From positions 1-64,000 of the forward strand of contig CANGIT010000004.1 of the NCBI GenBank assembly GCA_947454155.1: a stretch of 64,000 nt of DNA, read 5' to 3'. Numbering within the stretch: the first letter of the stretch is position 1; each line of letters opens with the position of its first letter. The notes under the pieces are model-generated. The model worked only from the letters and a program-made list of their open reading frames with translations. It was not told the origin of the DNA and searched no databases. The position numbers and the translations under genes are program-made. Positions 10,597 through 20,191 of this stretch are shown piece by piece. Origin of the DNA: Chitinophagaceae bacterium. GTDB lineage: Bacteria > Bacteroidota > Bacteroidia > Chitinophagales > Chitinophagaceae.

Positions 10597-10604
10597 TATC
10601 TTTG
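10597..10604 (+). promoter_or_regulatory. Bacteroidota -7 box for the polysaccharide locus
   Basis: TATCTTTG matches the Bacteroidota TAnnTTTG box exactly and lies about 58 bases before the ATG at 10662. The expected -33 TTTG is poor (TTCG about 20 bases upstream). It sits between the terminator of the previous gene and the first gene of the locus. Confidence 0.55.
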
Positions 10605-10661
10605 TCACGCTAAAAATGAAGGGACCTCATCTATTTGAAATCACGCCCCTTAAAATTTGAT

Positions 10662-11438
10662 ATGAACAATATGAAACCTGGTATACTTTATGGCGCTTTG
10701 CTCGTAATGACAGTAATGTTCAGTTCTTGCCTGCAAACCAATAAACTTTATTTTTTCAACGATCAAAAACCCGGAGCGCAACAATTGCTGGATTCTGTAA
10801 AACAATTTGCTGTTCAGCGTATTCATGCTTCAGATCGTTTGACCATTACCGTCAGCTCCACCGACCCTTCTTTGACCGCCTATCTCAATCCTTTCAACCT
10901 ACAGTTATCGCAAAGTAGTGGAAACAACAATTCGAGTTCGGGATATTTGGTTGGATTGAATGGAGCCATAGAATTTCCATTGTTGGGAAAAGTGCCTGTA
11001 GAAAGTCTCACCACGAACGAAGCAGCTACTTTAATCAAAGAAAGATTGTCTTATTTCTATAAAGATTTATTTGTGGATGTGAGCTTGAAAGGCAATGTTT
11101 ATGTGATGAATGGCCGTCAGGGTGTATTACTTCCCATGTTCAATGAAAGAATGACCATATTTGAAGCCCTTTCACAATCGGGCATTCAGGATCCATTTGA
11201 TATGAAGAACCAGGTTTGGCTTGTGCGTGAAGACAGTGGCAGAAGATATTACAATCAACTGGACCTCAACAGCAAGTCTATTTTTGATTCGCAGTATTAT
11301 TATTTACACACCAACGACATGGTATATGTGAAACCCGGCAAATACTCCTGGATATTGCATCCTTCCAGTCCGATCCGTGGTATTGTAACCATAGCCGCCA
11401 GTATAGGTGCCATCATCATAGCCGTAAAAAAATTATAA
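10662..11438 (+). CDS. Polysaccharide biosynthesis/export lipoprotein (Wza/BexD-like)
   Basis: This 258-residue outer-membrane lipoprotein would form the export channel for surface polysaccharide. A hydrophobic signal ends in Phe-Ser-Ser-Cys (Cys23), a lipobox. The poly-export domain follows (about 55-140, with 'RLTITVSSTDPSLTAYLNPF' and 'GAIEFPLLGKV'), then an SLBB-type domain ('GNVYVMNGRQGVLLP'). A C-terminal hydrophobic helix (about 238-255) ends in Lys-Lys-Leu. I chose the ATG at 10662; ATG 10671 and a TTG at 10635 are also in frame, but 10662 gives a normal signal length. The stop overlaps the start of the kinase gene by one base (TAATG), so the two are probably co-translated. This pairing is the usual Wza-Wzc arrangement. 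Confidence 0.9.
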   Translation: MNNMKPGILYGALLVMTVMFSSCLQTNKLYFFNDQKPGAQQLLDSVKQFAVQRIHASDRLTITVSSTDPSLTAYLNPFNLQLSQSSGNNNSSSGYLVGLNGAIEFPLLGKVPVESLTTNEAATLIKERLSYFYKDLFVDVSLKGNVYVMNGRQGVLLPMFNERMTIFEALSQSGIQDPFDMKNQVWLVREDSGRRYYNQLDLNSKSIFDSQYYYLHTNDMVYVKPGKYSWILHPSSPIRGIVTIAASIGAIIIAVKKL

Positions 11439-13831
11439 TGATCAAAGACGATAATGTTTGGGAAAACAAACCGAATTCGGGCGCGGAGCATGAAATGCAG
11501 CAAACTAACAAACTGCGTACGAACGCCTTGGATATTGATTTCAGAAGGATACTTTCCATCTGGCCGTTTATTTTATTGTTCGGCCTTTTGGGCTATGCGG
11601 TAGGCAGCATTTACCTCCGTTATTCAACCACCATTTATTCTGTATCCACCAGCATCAGTTTGGAAGAGAAACAAGAGGTGTCTTTGGGGCAGGTGTTCTT
11701 TGGTAATCCCAGAGATCCTTTCAATGACAGGATCGCTTATTTTAAATCGCCCACCATTGCTGCACAATTGGTAGACAGTTTAGGTCTCCAGTACAATGCG
11801 GAAGCGCAGGGCAGATTCAGAAACAAGAACTTCTATAAAATCATCAGCTGGAGAATTTTAGGTAAATCCAACGACGAAATTCCCCAAATCAATTTTTCTA
11901 TTTTTCCTAAAAAAGATGGCTTCCATTACGTATCCGGAAAGAAAGAAGGAGATGCCTACTGGGGTATGGCTTTCATGATCGATACGAATAAGATTCTTGT
12001 CAACAAACTTCAGGAATTCAACAGCCAGACGCCCATCTACTGTTACAGTACCAATCGCATTGTTACTGCTTTTTCGCTGAGTGCCGGACTTGACATCACC
12101 ACTACCAAAGAAAGCAATATCATTGCCGTAAAATATTCCGATATCTCCAGCGAAAGGGCTATCGACATTCTCAATTCACTGATCCACCTTTGCAATAAAG
12201 TGATGGAACAGGATAAATCACAAGGGTTCTCGCAAGCCATTCTTTTTATCGAGCAACGTATGGAGCCTTTGAGAAGAGAACTCGATTCCATTGAAAACTC
12301 TTTGGCCGCATTCAAAGCCAGCAGAGGACTTGCCAGCATGTCGATGGGTGGAGATGGTGCCAGCAATAACAACGATATCTATCTGCAACAGATGCAGGAA
12401 TACGACAAGGAACTTACCAATATCAACATCCTGCAGTCGACAATCAAAGCTGTAGAAGATTTCATCAAAAGTCCGAATTTAAAAAATTCCGACCTGGCTT
12501 TTGTGGGAGTGGATAATCCAAGCTTGCAAACCATGCTGGTGCAATACCAACAATTGCTGCAACAGAGAGACAAGCTTGCACTTACCGCACAGGAAACCAA
12601 TCCTGCGTTGAAATTGCTGGATAAAAGCATTGCCGACATGAAAGGCAACATGGAAAAGCAGCTCAACAATTACAAGAACAACCTGCGTATCGCACAAACC
12701 ACTTATCAGGAAAAAATCGGCAAGGTCGACAACATCATCAAATCCACGCCTATCGCGGAGAAAGAATTGATGGACAAAACCCGTTTCCAGAATATCAAAG
12801 AGCAACTGTATCTCACCTTGTTGCAAAAAAGGGAAGAAGCCGCCATTGCTAAAGCTTCTGTGACGGTCAATACGAAAATACTTTATCCGCCTGTAAGGTC
12901 CAATGCCACCATCAGACCCACAAAGTCTAAAGTGTTGTTTGCCGCCATTCTTATCGGTTTGATCATTCCGATTGTTTTTGCGATTGTGAAAGAGGTGTTG
13001 AACCGTAAGATCATTTCTAAAAAACAATTGCAGGGCATGACCAATGTGCCTGTACTGGCAGAATTGGAGCAGGCCGACAGCACCGAAAACTTCCCATTCA
13101 TCATCGAAGGCAACAGCCGTTCAATGTTTGGCGAACAGATTCGTTCATTGCGTACCAGCATCAATTTCTACCTCAATCCCAATAAGAAAACCAATTATGT
13201 GGTGATCACTTCCAGTGTGAGTGGTGAGGGTAAATCATTCTTATCGATGAACTTGGCCAAAAGCTATTCCTTGCAAGGGAAGAAAGTGGCATTGCTCGAG
13301 TTTGACCTTCGTCGTCCTAAAATCACCAAGGCACTTGGGTTGAAAGAAAGCAAAACTGGTTTAACCAGCATGTTGGTGGGTAAACACAGCGTGGCTGAAA
13401 TCGTGATACCTATTTTCCGCACCGAGAATGAGACCCTCGACCTTTTCCCTTCCGGTGCCATACCGCCCAACCCGCAGGAACTGGTGTCTACAAGCTATAT
13501 GGTAGAACTGAAGAAATACCTCGATGCGCATTATGATATCGTAGTGGTGGATACACCTCCTTTCGGTATTGTGGCCGATGCGCAGATTCTGGGCAAATGG
13601 GCCGATGCTACGTTGATCGTTACACGCTTCCAGCAAACAGTACGTGAGCAGGTGATTGAAATCAACGAGTGGAACGAAAGAGGCTTGTTCAAAAGCATGG
13701 CACTTATTTTCAACGGGGTTAAAAACAGCGGTTACTTTGGCTATAAATACGGTTATTATTACTATAAACGTAAATATGGCTATAGCTATTACTCCAGCGC
13801 TGGAACTGATAAGAAAGATAAAAAGGCTTAA
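11438..13831 (+). CDS. Wzc-like polysaccharide co-polymerase and BY-family tyrosine kinase
   Basis: This 797-residue inner-membrane protein controls chain length and export. A first TM helix (about 41-62) precedes a Wzz-type periplasmic domain with long coiled-coil stretches (about 270-460), and a second TM helix lies near 500-520. The cytoplasmic kinase domain has Walker A at residues 595-600 (SGEGKS), Walker A' 'LLEFDLRRP' and Walker B 'VVVDTPPF'. The C-terminus (766-785) holds 11 tyrosines, the autophosphorylation cluster typical of BY-kinases. Kinase and Wzz parts are fused, as in proteobacterial Wzc, rather than split as in Firmicutes. It overlaps the Wza-like gene by one base. No Wzb-like phosphatase gene is visible in the locus. 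Confidence 0.95.
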   Translation: MIKDDNVWENKPNSGAEHEMQQTNKLRTNALDIDFRRILSIWPFILLFGLLGYAVGSIYLRYSTTIYSVSTSISLEEKQEVSLGQVFFGNPRDPFNDRIAYFKSPTIAAQLVDSLGLQYNAEAQGRFRNKNFYKIISWRILGKSNDEIPQINFSIFPKKDGFHYVSGKKEGDAYWGMAFMIDTNKILVNKLQEFNSQTPIYCYSTNRIVTAFSLSAGLDITTTKESNIIAVKYSDISSERAIDILNSLIHLCNKVMEQDKSQGFSQAILFIEQRMEPLRRELDSIENSLAAFKASRGLASMSMGGDGASNNNDIYLQQMQEYDKELTNINILQSTIKAVEDFIKSPNLKNSDLAFVGVDNPSLQTMLVQYQQLLQQRDKLALTAQETNPALKLLDKSIADMKGNMEKQLNNYKNNLRIAQTTYQEKIGKVDNIIKSTPIAEKELMDKTRFQNIKEQLYLTLLQKREEAAIAKASVTVNTKILYPPVRSNATIRPTKSKVLFAAILIGLIIPIVFAIVKEVLNRKIISKKQLQGMTNVPVLAELEQADSTENFPFIIEGNSRSMFGEQIRSLRTSINFYLNPNKKTNYVVITSSVSGEGKSFLSMNLAKSYSLQGKKVALLEFDLRRPKITKALGLKESKTGLTSMLVGKHSVAEIVIPIFRTENETLDLFPSGAIPPNPQELVSTSYMVELKKYLDAHYDIVVVDTPPFGIVADAQILGKWADATLIVTRFQQTVREQVIEINEWNERGLFKSMALIFNGVKNSGYFGYKYGYYYYKRKYGYSYYSSAGTDKKDKKA

Positions 13832-13867
13832 TCTTACATCAGTATCACTCAACTTTAAAATCCACCA

Positions 13868-15670
13868 TTGTCTGCTTTGAAAAAAATAGCGAAGAAATAT
13901 TTCCAGTACCTCTATTATTTCTATTCCTATTTGGGAAATAGGCTGGTATTAAGCTTTTTGCTCAGTGTGCTGGTGGGTGTGATGGATGGTTTCGGTTTGG
14001 CCATGTTCATTCCTTTGCTGCAAATGGTGGACAATACTGGTGCGGCCAAAACCAATACAGATGGGATGGGTAACATGTCTTTTCTACCTTCACTTTTAGA
14101 GAAGGTGGGGCTTCCGCTTAATCTGTTTGTGGTACTTTCCATCATCCTCATTTTCTTTTCGTTGAAAGGACTCATGAAATTCGGAGAAGCCTATGCGCGC
14201 GTGGTGTATGAGCAGTTTTTCATCCGTAAGATAAGAATGAGAAACATCCTGGGCTTGTCGCATTTCAGCTTCAACAATTTCATCAATGCCGACATTGGTC
14301 GCATTCAAAATACTTTCAGTGGTGAGGTGGAGAAAGTGAAACAGGCCTACCGCTACTATTTCATCGCTTTGCAATATGGCATCTTTGTGGCGGTGTATGT
14401 AACCATGGCTTTTTTCTCCAATCCGAAATTCGTTTCTTTGGTGATTGTTGGTGGCGGGGCCACCAATCTGCTGTTTCGTTTTCTGCAGAAAAAGACTAAA
14501 GCTTTATCGCACAAAATCACCGTCGATAGCCATGTGTTTCAGGGTTTGCTCATTCAAAAAGTAGCTTTTTTCAAGTACCTCAAATCAACCGGACTCATCC
14601 ATAAATATGCCGAAAAGCTGACCAAGACCAACGACCAGCTGCATAACGCACAACGCCGTTCCGGCATGTATGGGGCTATTCTTGCCGCCATTCGCGAACC
14701 GGTCGTTATACTTGTAGTGGTAATGGCCATCATGATCCAAGTCTATTATTTTCACCAGGGTATTGCTGTGATCATATTTACGCTCTTGCTTTTTTACAGG
14801 GCGCTGATTTCATTAACCGGTATGCAGAATTACTCCAATCTTTTCATAGGATCAGCCGGCTCTTTGGAAAACATGACAGCCTTCAACGACGAGCTGAAAA
14901 AAGGCAAAGAAGTTACCGGTACACAACCTTTCGAAAAATTCACCGACCAGGTAAAACTGGACCATCTTTCTTTCTCTTACAAAGAACATAAGATTTTGCA
15001 GGATATAGTGCTTACCATCAACAAGAATGAAACCATCGCCATTGTAGGCGAAAGCGGATCGGGTAAAACCACTTTGATCAATATTCTTACGGGTCTGTTG
15101 AAGCCTACCGACGGAAAGTTGCTGATCGACAATACGGATTTGTCTGTTTACAATACCACCACCTATCAGCATCGCATCGGCTACATCACGCAGGAAGCGG
15201 TAGTGTTCAATGATACCATTTTCAACAATGTCACCTTCTGGGACCAGCCCACGCCAGAAAATATCGAGCGATTCGAGCAGGCCTTGCGCAAAGCTTCCAT
15301 TTATGATTTTGTGATGATGCAGCCTTTGAAAAAAGACGCCTTGCTGGGCAACAATGGCATCAATGTGAGCGGTGGGCAAAAGCAAAGGATCAGCATCGCC
15401 CGCGAACTATACAAAGAAGTGGATTTTCTGTTCATGGACGAAGCCACTTCGGCACTGGATTCTGAAACAGAAAGCGAGATTCAGGAAAATATTGAAGCGC
15501 TCAAAGGAAAATACACCATCGTCATTATCGCGCACAGGCTGTCTACCATTAAAAATGCCGACCGCATTGTTTTACTGAATAAAGGGGTGATCAGCGCCGT
15601 GGGCAATTTCGATCAGCTGGTGCAGGATTCGCCCATTTTCAGCAAAATGGTGCAATTGCAGGGATTCTGA
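13868..15670 (+). CDS. ABC transporter, fused permease/ATPase (PglK/MsbA-type glycan flippase candidate)
   Basis: This protein of about 600 residues has an N-terminal six-helix ABC exporter domain and a C-terminal ATPase. The ATPase has Walker A GESGSGKTT (about 394), signature VSGGQKQR (about 500), Walker B LFMDEATSALD (about 521) and the H-loop AHRLST (about 555). Its place next to Wzc, the glycosyltransferases and PglC/E/F-like enzymes suggests it flips a lipid-linked glycan, as PglK does in Campylobacter. No Wzx-type flippase gene is present in the window, so it may be the only flippase of the locus. There is no ATG near the N-terminus: translation must start at TTG 13868 or TTG 13877 (the latter gives MKKIAKKYF). 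The substrate is inferred from context only. Confidence 0.88.
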   Translation: MSALKKIAKKYFQYLYYFYSYLGNRLVLSFLLSVLVGVMDGFGLAMFIPLLQMVDNTGAAKTNTDGMGNMSFLPSLLEKVGLPLNLFVVLSIILIFFSLKGLMKFGEAYARVVYEQFFIRKIRMRNILGLSHFSFNNFINADIGRIQNTFSGEVEKVKQAYRYYFIALQYGIFVAVYVTMAFFSNPKFVSLVIVGGGATNLLFRFLQKKTKALSHKITVDSHVFQGLLIQKVAFFKYLKSTGLIHKYAEKLTKTNDQLHNAQRRSGMYGAILAAIREPVVILVVVMAIMIQVYYFHQGIAVIIFTLLLFYRALISLTGMQNYSNLFIGSAGSLENMTAFNDELKKGKEVTGTQPFEKFTDQVKLDHLSFSYKEHKILQDIVLTINKNETIAIVGESGSGKTTLINILTGLLKPTDGKLLIDNTDLSVYNTTTYQHRIGYITQEAVVFNDTIFNNVTFWDQPTPENIERFEQALRKASIYDFVMMQPLKKDALLGNNGINVSGGQKQRISIARELYKEVDFLFMDEATSALDSETESEIQENIEALKGKYTIVIIAHRLSTIKNADRIVLLNKGVISAVGNFDQLVQDSPIFSKMVQLQGF

Positions 15671-15760
15671 GGAATTGATGTTTGACGTTGCAGGAGTCTT
15701 CACCAATTTTAGGGGCTCAATGTTTTTAGTTTCTTCAACATCGTAAATCAACAATATCAA

Positions 15761-16873
15761 TTGAAAGTACTGTTCACTTTAGATACGTTGGCCAATTCGG
15801 GTACCGAAAAAAGCACACTGGATATCATTTCTCATTTTTCCAAAGACACAATGGTAAAGGTGGTTTGTTTTTATCCCGGCGACGATCTGAAAGCCGCCTA
15901 TGCAGCCGCAGGCATAGAAGTGGTGGATATGGGCTTTCCCGCCAACATGCCATGGTACAAGGCCATCACCCTTTTTAAAAAATTGCTTCGTCACGAAAAA
16001 CCCGACCTGGTAGTTTCCTCCATTTTACGCGCCAATCTGATTTCGAGAATCGCCTGCCGACAAACCGGTATTCCGCTGGTGGGCACTTTTGTGAGCGACA
16101 GTTACAGCAAGATCCGGATGGAAAGCTTTTCGCGCAAGCGAAGAATCGGGTTTTATCTTTATTATCTGCTCGACAGGTTTACTGCTGGTATTCCTAAACG
16201 TTATATATCCAATTCGGAGTGCATAAAGAAAAGCAACGCCGCACAATTACGCATCCATCCAAATAAAGTAGACGTGGTGTACAGGGGCAGAGCTTCACAG
16301 GACTACACGCCTAAACAAAACAGCCTGACACCTGGTGTTTTCCGTTTTGTGTATGTGGCAAGGCTCCTGCAAACAAAAGGTTTGGGCGAATTGGTGGAAG
16401 CCATGGCCATGGTGGCGCAAAAACATCCTCAGGCAAAATTGGAGATCTATGGCGAAGGCAATTACAGAAAACACATCACCCAAAGAATCAACGACCTTCA
16501 CCTCAACGATAAAGTCACTTTGCACGGCAAGGTGCCTGAAGGATGGAAAAAATTATACACTGCGGATTGTTTTGTCTTTCCATCCTGGAATGAAGGTTTC
16601 AGCGGTTCGTTGGTAGAAGCCATGATGGTGGGCATTCCCATCATCGCATCGGATATTCCCATGAATCTGGAAGCCGTCAGTCCCGATGAAACCGCTTTGG
16701 TGTACAAGGTGAAAGACCAGGCAGCCTTGGCCGAACAGATGAACAAGTCTATTGAGCATTACGAGCGTATGTGCCAAATGGCCGATCGCGCAAGAGCCAT
16801 TGCTTTTCGGCGCTTCGACATCCAGGTAATTGCCTCGCAATATGAGGATATTCTTAAACGTGTTGTGCAATAA
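15761..16873 (+). CDS. GT4-family glycosyltransferase
   Basis: This 370-residue GT-B fold enzyme would transfer a sugar from a nucleotide donor to the growing lipid-linked glycan at the inner face of the membrane. The N-terminal acceptor domain starts KVLFTLDTLANSGTEKS. The C-terminal donor domain has 'VARLLQTKGLGELVEA', 'IYGEGNYR' and an E-x7-E motif in 'EGFSGSLVEAMM'. The start is TTG: the sequence MKVLFTL begins exactly at 15761, the normal family start, and no ATG is nearby. A 90-base gap separates it from the ABC gene. Donor and linkage cannot be read from sequence. Confidence 0.9.
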   Translation: MKVLFTLDTLANSGTEKSTLDIISHFSKDTMVKVVCFYPGDDLKAAYAAAGIEVVDMGFPANMPWYKAITLFKKLLRHEKPDLVVSSILRANLISRIACRQTGIPLVGTFVSDSYSKIRMESFSRKRRIGFYLYYLLDRFTAGIPKRYISNSECIKKSNAAQLRIHPNKVDVVYRGRASQDYTPKQNSLTPGVFRFVYVARLLQTKGLGELVEAMAMVAQKHPQAKLEIYGEGNYRKHITQRINDLHLNDKVTLHGKVPEGWKKLYTADCFVFPSWNEGFSGSLVEAMMVGIPIIASDIPMNLEAVSPDETALVYKVKDQAALAEQMNKSIEHYERMCQMADRARAIAFRRFDIQVIASQYEDILKRVVQ

Positions 16874-16925
16874 AACGATATCGATTAATTTAGCATTCGC
16901 ATTTCAACAATAAAACCGATCAGTT

Positions 16926-18041
16926 ATCAAAATCCTTCAATTAGTTACCAAAAGACAATTTCGTGGTGCCGAGGTTTTTGCCGCCGAGCTGAGTAGGATG
17001 CTGGTGAAAAACAATCACCAGATCATATTTGCCGGCTTGTATGCGCCACCTGCAAATGTGTTGGAGGTGGAAGGGGCGAGTCATGTCGATCTGCATGGCA
17101 GCCGTTCTTTTTTCAGCCTTGGTTTGTTGCGCGCTCTGATTCGTCTCATCAAAAAAGAAAAGCCCGACGTCATTCAAGCCAACGGTTCAGATACGCTGAA
17201 ATATGCAGTATTGGCCAAAGTTTTCATGCCCGGCCTTCGCATCACCTATCGCAACATCAGTATGATCAGTGCCTGGTCGAAAAAGGGATCGCTTCGTCAC
17301 AGTTTCAACAAATGGCTTTTCCGCCATGTGGACTATGTGACCTCTGTGGGTGAACAGGCCTTGCAAGACCTAAGACAATCGTATCAATATCCATCCACAC
17401 AAACCGCTGTAATCAGAAGAGGCATACCGCATTTTGATTATGACTCCAGTGTAGAAAAGAAAAAAATCGCAGCCACTTTTCAATTCAATGCAAATGCTAC
17501 TTTGCTGATTCATGTGGGACAGTTTTCGCCAGAAAAAAACCATCAGTTTTTGATCGACTGTTTCCCTTTGATAAAAAAGCAGTGTCCGGATGTGAAACTG
17601 TTGCTCTTGGGAGAAGGAAAATTGTTGCAGGAAATGAAGGAGAAGGTAATGAACAAAGAATTACAGCAGGATATTATTTTTGTAGGCTATCAAAAAGAAG
17701 TGCAACGATGGTTGTCGGCTGCGGATCTTTTTGTGATGACTTCTACTGTTGAAGGAGTGCCTGGCGTAGTGCTGGAAGCCGGCATGCAAAAGGTACCGGC
17801 CGTGGCTGTGAATGTGGGTGGTGTGGGCGAAGTGGTCATCGATCATCAAACCGGCTTGTTGGTGCCGCAGCATGATGCCCAATTGTTGGCAGATGCGGTG
17901 ATTGATTTGCTGAAGGATGAAGAAAAGAGAAAGCAATATGGTAAAAATGCCTGTACGTTTGTACAGCAAAATTATAGCTTGGAAAAATGCCGGACTTCTT
18001 TTGAAGCCGTTTATGAAAAATTAGTAAAGCAAGCCTGCTAA
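16926..18041 (+). CDS. GT4-family glycosyltransferase with apparent ATC start
   Basis: The family N-terminus (KILQLVTKRQFRGAEVFAAEL, with the Arg-Gly-Ala-Glu motif) is encoded in frame from 16926, well upstream of the first ATG (16998). The only possible start there is ATC at 16926; the frame has a stop at 16911 and no ATG, GTG or TTG in between. With the ATC start the protein is 371 residues, like its neighbours (370 and 373). Starting at 16998 would remove the first strand and the nucleotide-sugar loop. The donor domain has 'HVGQFSPEKNHQFLIDC', 'LLGEGKL' and the E-x7-E motif in 'EGVPGVVLEAG'. It is probably active in assembly of the locus glycan. A base error at the start codon (ATG read as ATC) is the main alternative. 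Confidence 0.85.
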   Translation: MKILQLVTKRQFRGAEVFAAELSRMLVKNNHQIIFAGLYAPPANVLEVEGASHVDLHGSRSFFSLGLLRALIRLIKKEKPDVIQANGSDTLKYAVLAKVFMPGLRITYRNISMISAWSKKGSLRHSFNKWLFRHVDYVTSVGEQALQDLRQSYQYPSTQTAVIRRGIPHFDYDSSVEKKKIAATFQFNANATLLIHVGQFSPEKNHQFLIDCFPLIKKQCPDVKLLLLGEGKLLQEMKEKVMNKELQQDIIFVGYQKEVQRWLSAADLFVMTSTVEGVPGVVLEAGMQKVPAVAVNVGGVGEVVIDHQTGLLVPQHDAQLLADAVIDLLKDEEKRKQYGKNACTFVQQNYSLEKCRTSFEAVYEKLVKQAC

Positions 18042-18105
18042 TTCAATCTTATGAATGGATTGGAAGGCTTTGGATTTGAAAAATGATACAACCTAAACTT
18101 CACTG

Positions 18106-19227
18106 ATGAAAGTATTGCACATTGTGAAATCGTTGGGCAGGGGTGGTGCCGAAATGCTGTTGCAGGAAACTTTGAAATTGCATCATCGTGATGAATTCGA
18201 GTTTCATTATATGTACTTTCTTCCCTGGAAAAATCAGATGGTGGAAGGACTGCAAAAAGCAGGCGGTACGGTAGTAAATTTTTCGGCAAAGAACAACATC
18301 ACCATCATGTTGCAAGTGCCCAAGATCATCAGCTACATCAGAAAGAACAACATTCAGCTGGTGCATTGCCATCTGCCTTGGGCAGGTTTTGCGGGCCGGC
18401 TGATACACAAGCTGACAGGCATCCCAGTTCTATATTCAGAACACAACATACAGGACCGCTACCACTTCATCACGCGAACGCTTAACCGCATTACCTTCAA
18501 CTGGCAGAACCTGGTGATTGCCGTTTCGGGAGATGTGGCACAATCCATCCAGCGCAGCATCAAGCCTGTGATACCGGTGCAAACCATTTTGAACGGCGTC
18601 AATACCGCTCAGTTCAGAAGAGATCCGGCGCAACGTATGTTGAAAAGAAATGAGCTGGGATTGCACGATGGTATTGTGCTCATCGGCACCATTGCCGTAT
18701 TCCGTTTTCAGAAACGCCTGATTGAATGGCTGGAGGTGATTGCCGCCATCAGAAAAAAACACCCTCAGGTAAAAGCCTGCATCGTAGGCGACGGACCTTT
18801 GAAAAATGAAATTCTCGAACACATCACAAAGCTGGGCTTGAATGACCATGTGATTTTACCCGGCTTGCAAGCCGAAGTGAAGCCATGGTTGTCGGCTTTT
18901 GATATTTTTATGATGACCTCCTCTTTTGAGGGATTACCCATCGCATTGCTCGAGTCGATGAGCATGGAGTGCGCGGTTGTATGTACGGATGCGGGTGGCA
19001 TCAAAGAGTTGATCAGGAATGGCAATGATGGCTTTCTGGAACCCGTAGACGATTGGAAAAATCTGGAAGCGCCGCTGGGTTATCTGATACAGCATCCACA
19101 GGAAATCAGAAAATTTGGTGCGAGTGCCAGATCAAGAGTAGAAGCCTCATTCAGCATGTTGTCGATGGTCGATCAGCTGGAAGAAGTGTATCGTCAAGTC
19201 ATGCTCACCCAAAAAACAAAAAAATGA
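18106..19227 (+). CDS. GT4-family glycosyltransferase
   Basis: This 373-residue GT-B enzyme starts at ATG 18106 (MKVLHIVKSLGRGGAEMLL), a textbook GT4 N-terminus with the Gly-Gly-Ala-Glu loop. The acceptor domain includes 'LVHCHLPWAGFAGRL' and 'PVLYSEHN'. The donor domain has 'VFRFQKRLIEWLEV', 'IVGDGPLK' and the E-x7-E motif in 'EGLPIALLESMS'. It would add one sugar of the repeat unit; its specificity is unknown. Its stop overlaps the next ATG by four bases (ATGA), so it is translationally coupled to the GNAT gene. Confidence 0.92.
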   Translation: MKVLHIVKSLGRGGAEMLLQETLKLHHRDEFEFHYMYFLPWKNQMVEGLQKAGGTVVNFSAKNNITIMLQVPKIISYIRKNNIQLVHCHLPWAGFAGRLIHKLTGIPVLYSEHNIQDRYHFITRTLNRITFNWQNLVIAVSGDVAQSIQRSIKPVIPVQTILNGVNTAQFRRDPAQRMLKRNELGLHDGIVLIGTIAVFRFQKRLIEWLEVIAAIRKKHPQVKACIVGDGPLKNEILEHITKLGLNDHVILPGLQAEVKPWLSAFDIFMMTSSFEGLPIALLESMSMECAVVCTDAGGIKELIRNGNDGFLEPVDDWKNLEAPLGYLIQHPQEIRKFGASARSRVEASFSMLSMVDQLEEVYRQVMLTQKTKK

Positions 19228-20189
19228 ACATCACCACAGGCCCTTCAAATCAACAGGATCTGCCCGCCATGATCGAATTGCTACGGTCGAGTCTGGGTGA
19301 AGGATTGATACCCAAGTCGGAAGCCTATTTCATCTGGAAACACGAATTGAATCCATTTGGCGCCTCCAAAGTTTTGCTGGCCAAAGACGGTGACAAGATC
19401 GTGGGTCTCAGAGCGTTTATGCGCTGGCGCTGGGTATCCGCATCAGAAGACATCGTTGCGGTGAGAGCCGTGGATACCGCCACTGACCCCGCCTATCAGG
19501 GAAAAGGAATTTTCAAACAACTGACCTTGCAGGCCGCCGAGGAATGCAAAAGCGAAGGAGTAGGCCTGGTATTCAATACCCCCAATACCAACAGCATGCC
19601 GGGCTACCTGAAAATGGGATGGCACCAGGCAGGCCGAATGCCCTTGTATGTAGGCCCCGGAAGTTTGTTGCCCCGGCTTTACTCCGAAAAAATTGTACAA
19701 CAGTTGCTTCAGCAATATGACGCGGCGTCGGCATTTGACGATTTGACCGAAGGCTGGAATCTGGCACCCCGAGGCACGGTTTTGCAAACACCCATCAGCA
19801 AACAATACCTGATGTGGCGTTACCGCGATTGTCCGATTGTGAAATATGGCGCCATCATCGAATCGGGTAAATTCGGTATTGTTTTTCGCATGAAAAAATT
19901 GAACCGCTTTGTCGAGTTACGCATTTGTGAACTTTGGACAGAGCAAAAAGGCGCCGATGCCAAAGCGCGCAAAGCCTATCGAAAATTGTTGCGAAGTTTA
20001 AGACCGGTAATGGTTTCCTGCGGCCCATCTCCCTTATTCGAAACCAAACATAAAAGACCACTGGGTTTGCTCGGACCATTTAAAAAAGGGCCTGAAACCA
20101 CACTTAAGCCCTTAGCTAAGCAGAAACTCAATAACTTTGACGGATTCCTACAATGGAGCCCCTCCATCGGTACGATGGAATTATTTTAA
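19224..20189 (+). CDS. GNAT-like acyltransferase in polysaccharide locus
   Basis: The protein has 321 residues. The start is ATG 19224, within the ATGA overlap with the glycosyltransferase, although the frame is open further upstream. The N-terminal half looks like a GNAT fold: 'VAVRAVDTATDP' then the acetyl-CoA loop 'YQGKGIFKQL', and later 'FNTPNTNSMPGYLKMGW'. The C-terminal ~150 residues do not match a fold I recognise. Proteins of this shape recur in exopolysaccharide clusters, where they may N- or O-acylate a sugar. It could supply the acetylation step of a diamino-trideoxy sugar, since no hexapeptide (PglD-type) acetyltransferase is seen here. That role is inference. Confidence 0.75.
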   Translation: MNITTGPSNQQDLPAMIELLRSSLGEGLIPKSEAYFIWKHELNPFGASKVLLAKDGDKIVGLRAFMRWRWVSASEDIVAVRAVDTATDPAYQGKGIFKQLTLQAAEECKSEGVGLVFNTPNTNSMPGYLKMGWHQAGRMPLYVGPGSLLPRLYSEKIVQQLLQQYDAASAFDDLTEGWNLAPRGTVLQTPISKQYLMWRYRDCPIVKYGAIIESGKFGIVFRMKKLNRFVELRICELWTEQKGADAKARKAYRKLLRSLRPVMVSCGPSPLFETKHKRPLGLLGPFKKGPETTLKPLAKQKLNNFDGFLQWSPSIGTMELF

Positions 20190-20191
20190 TA

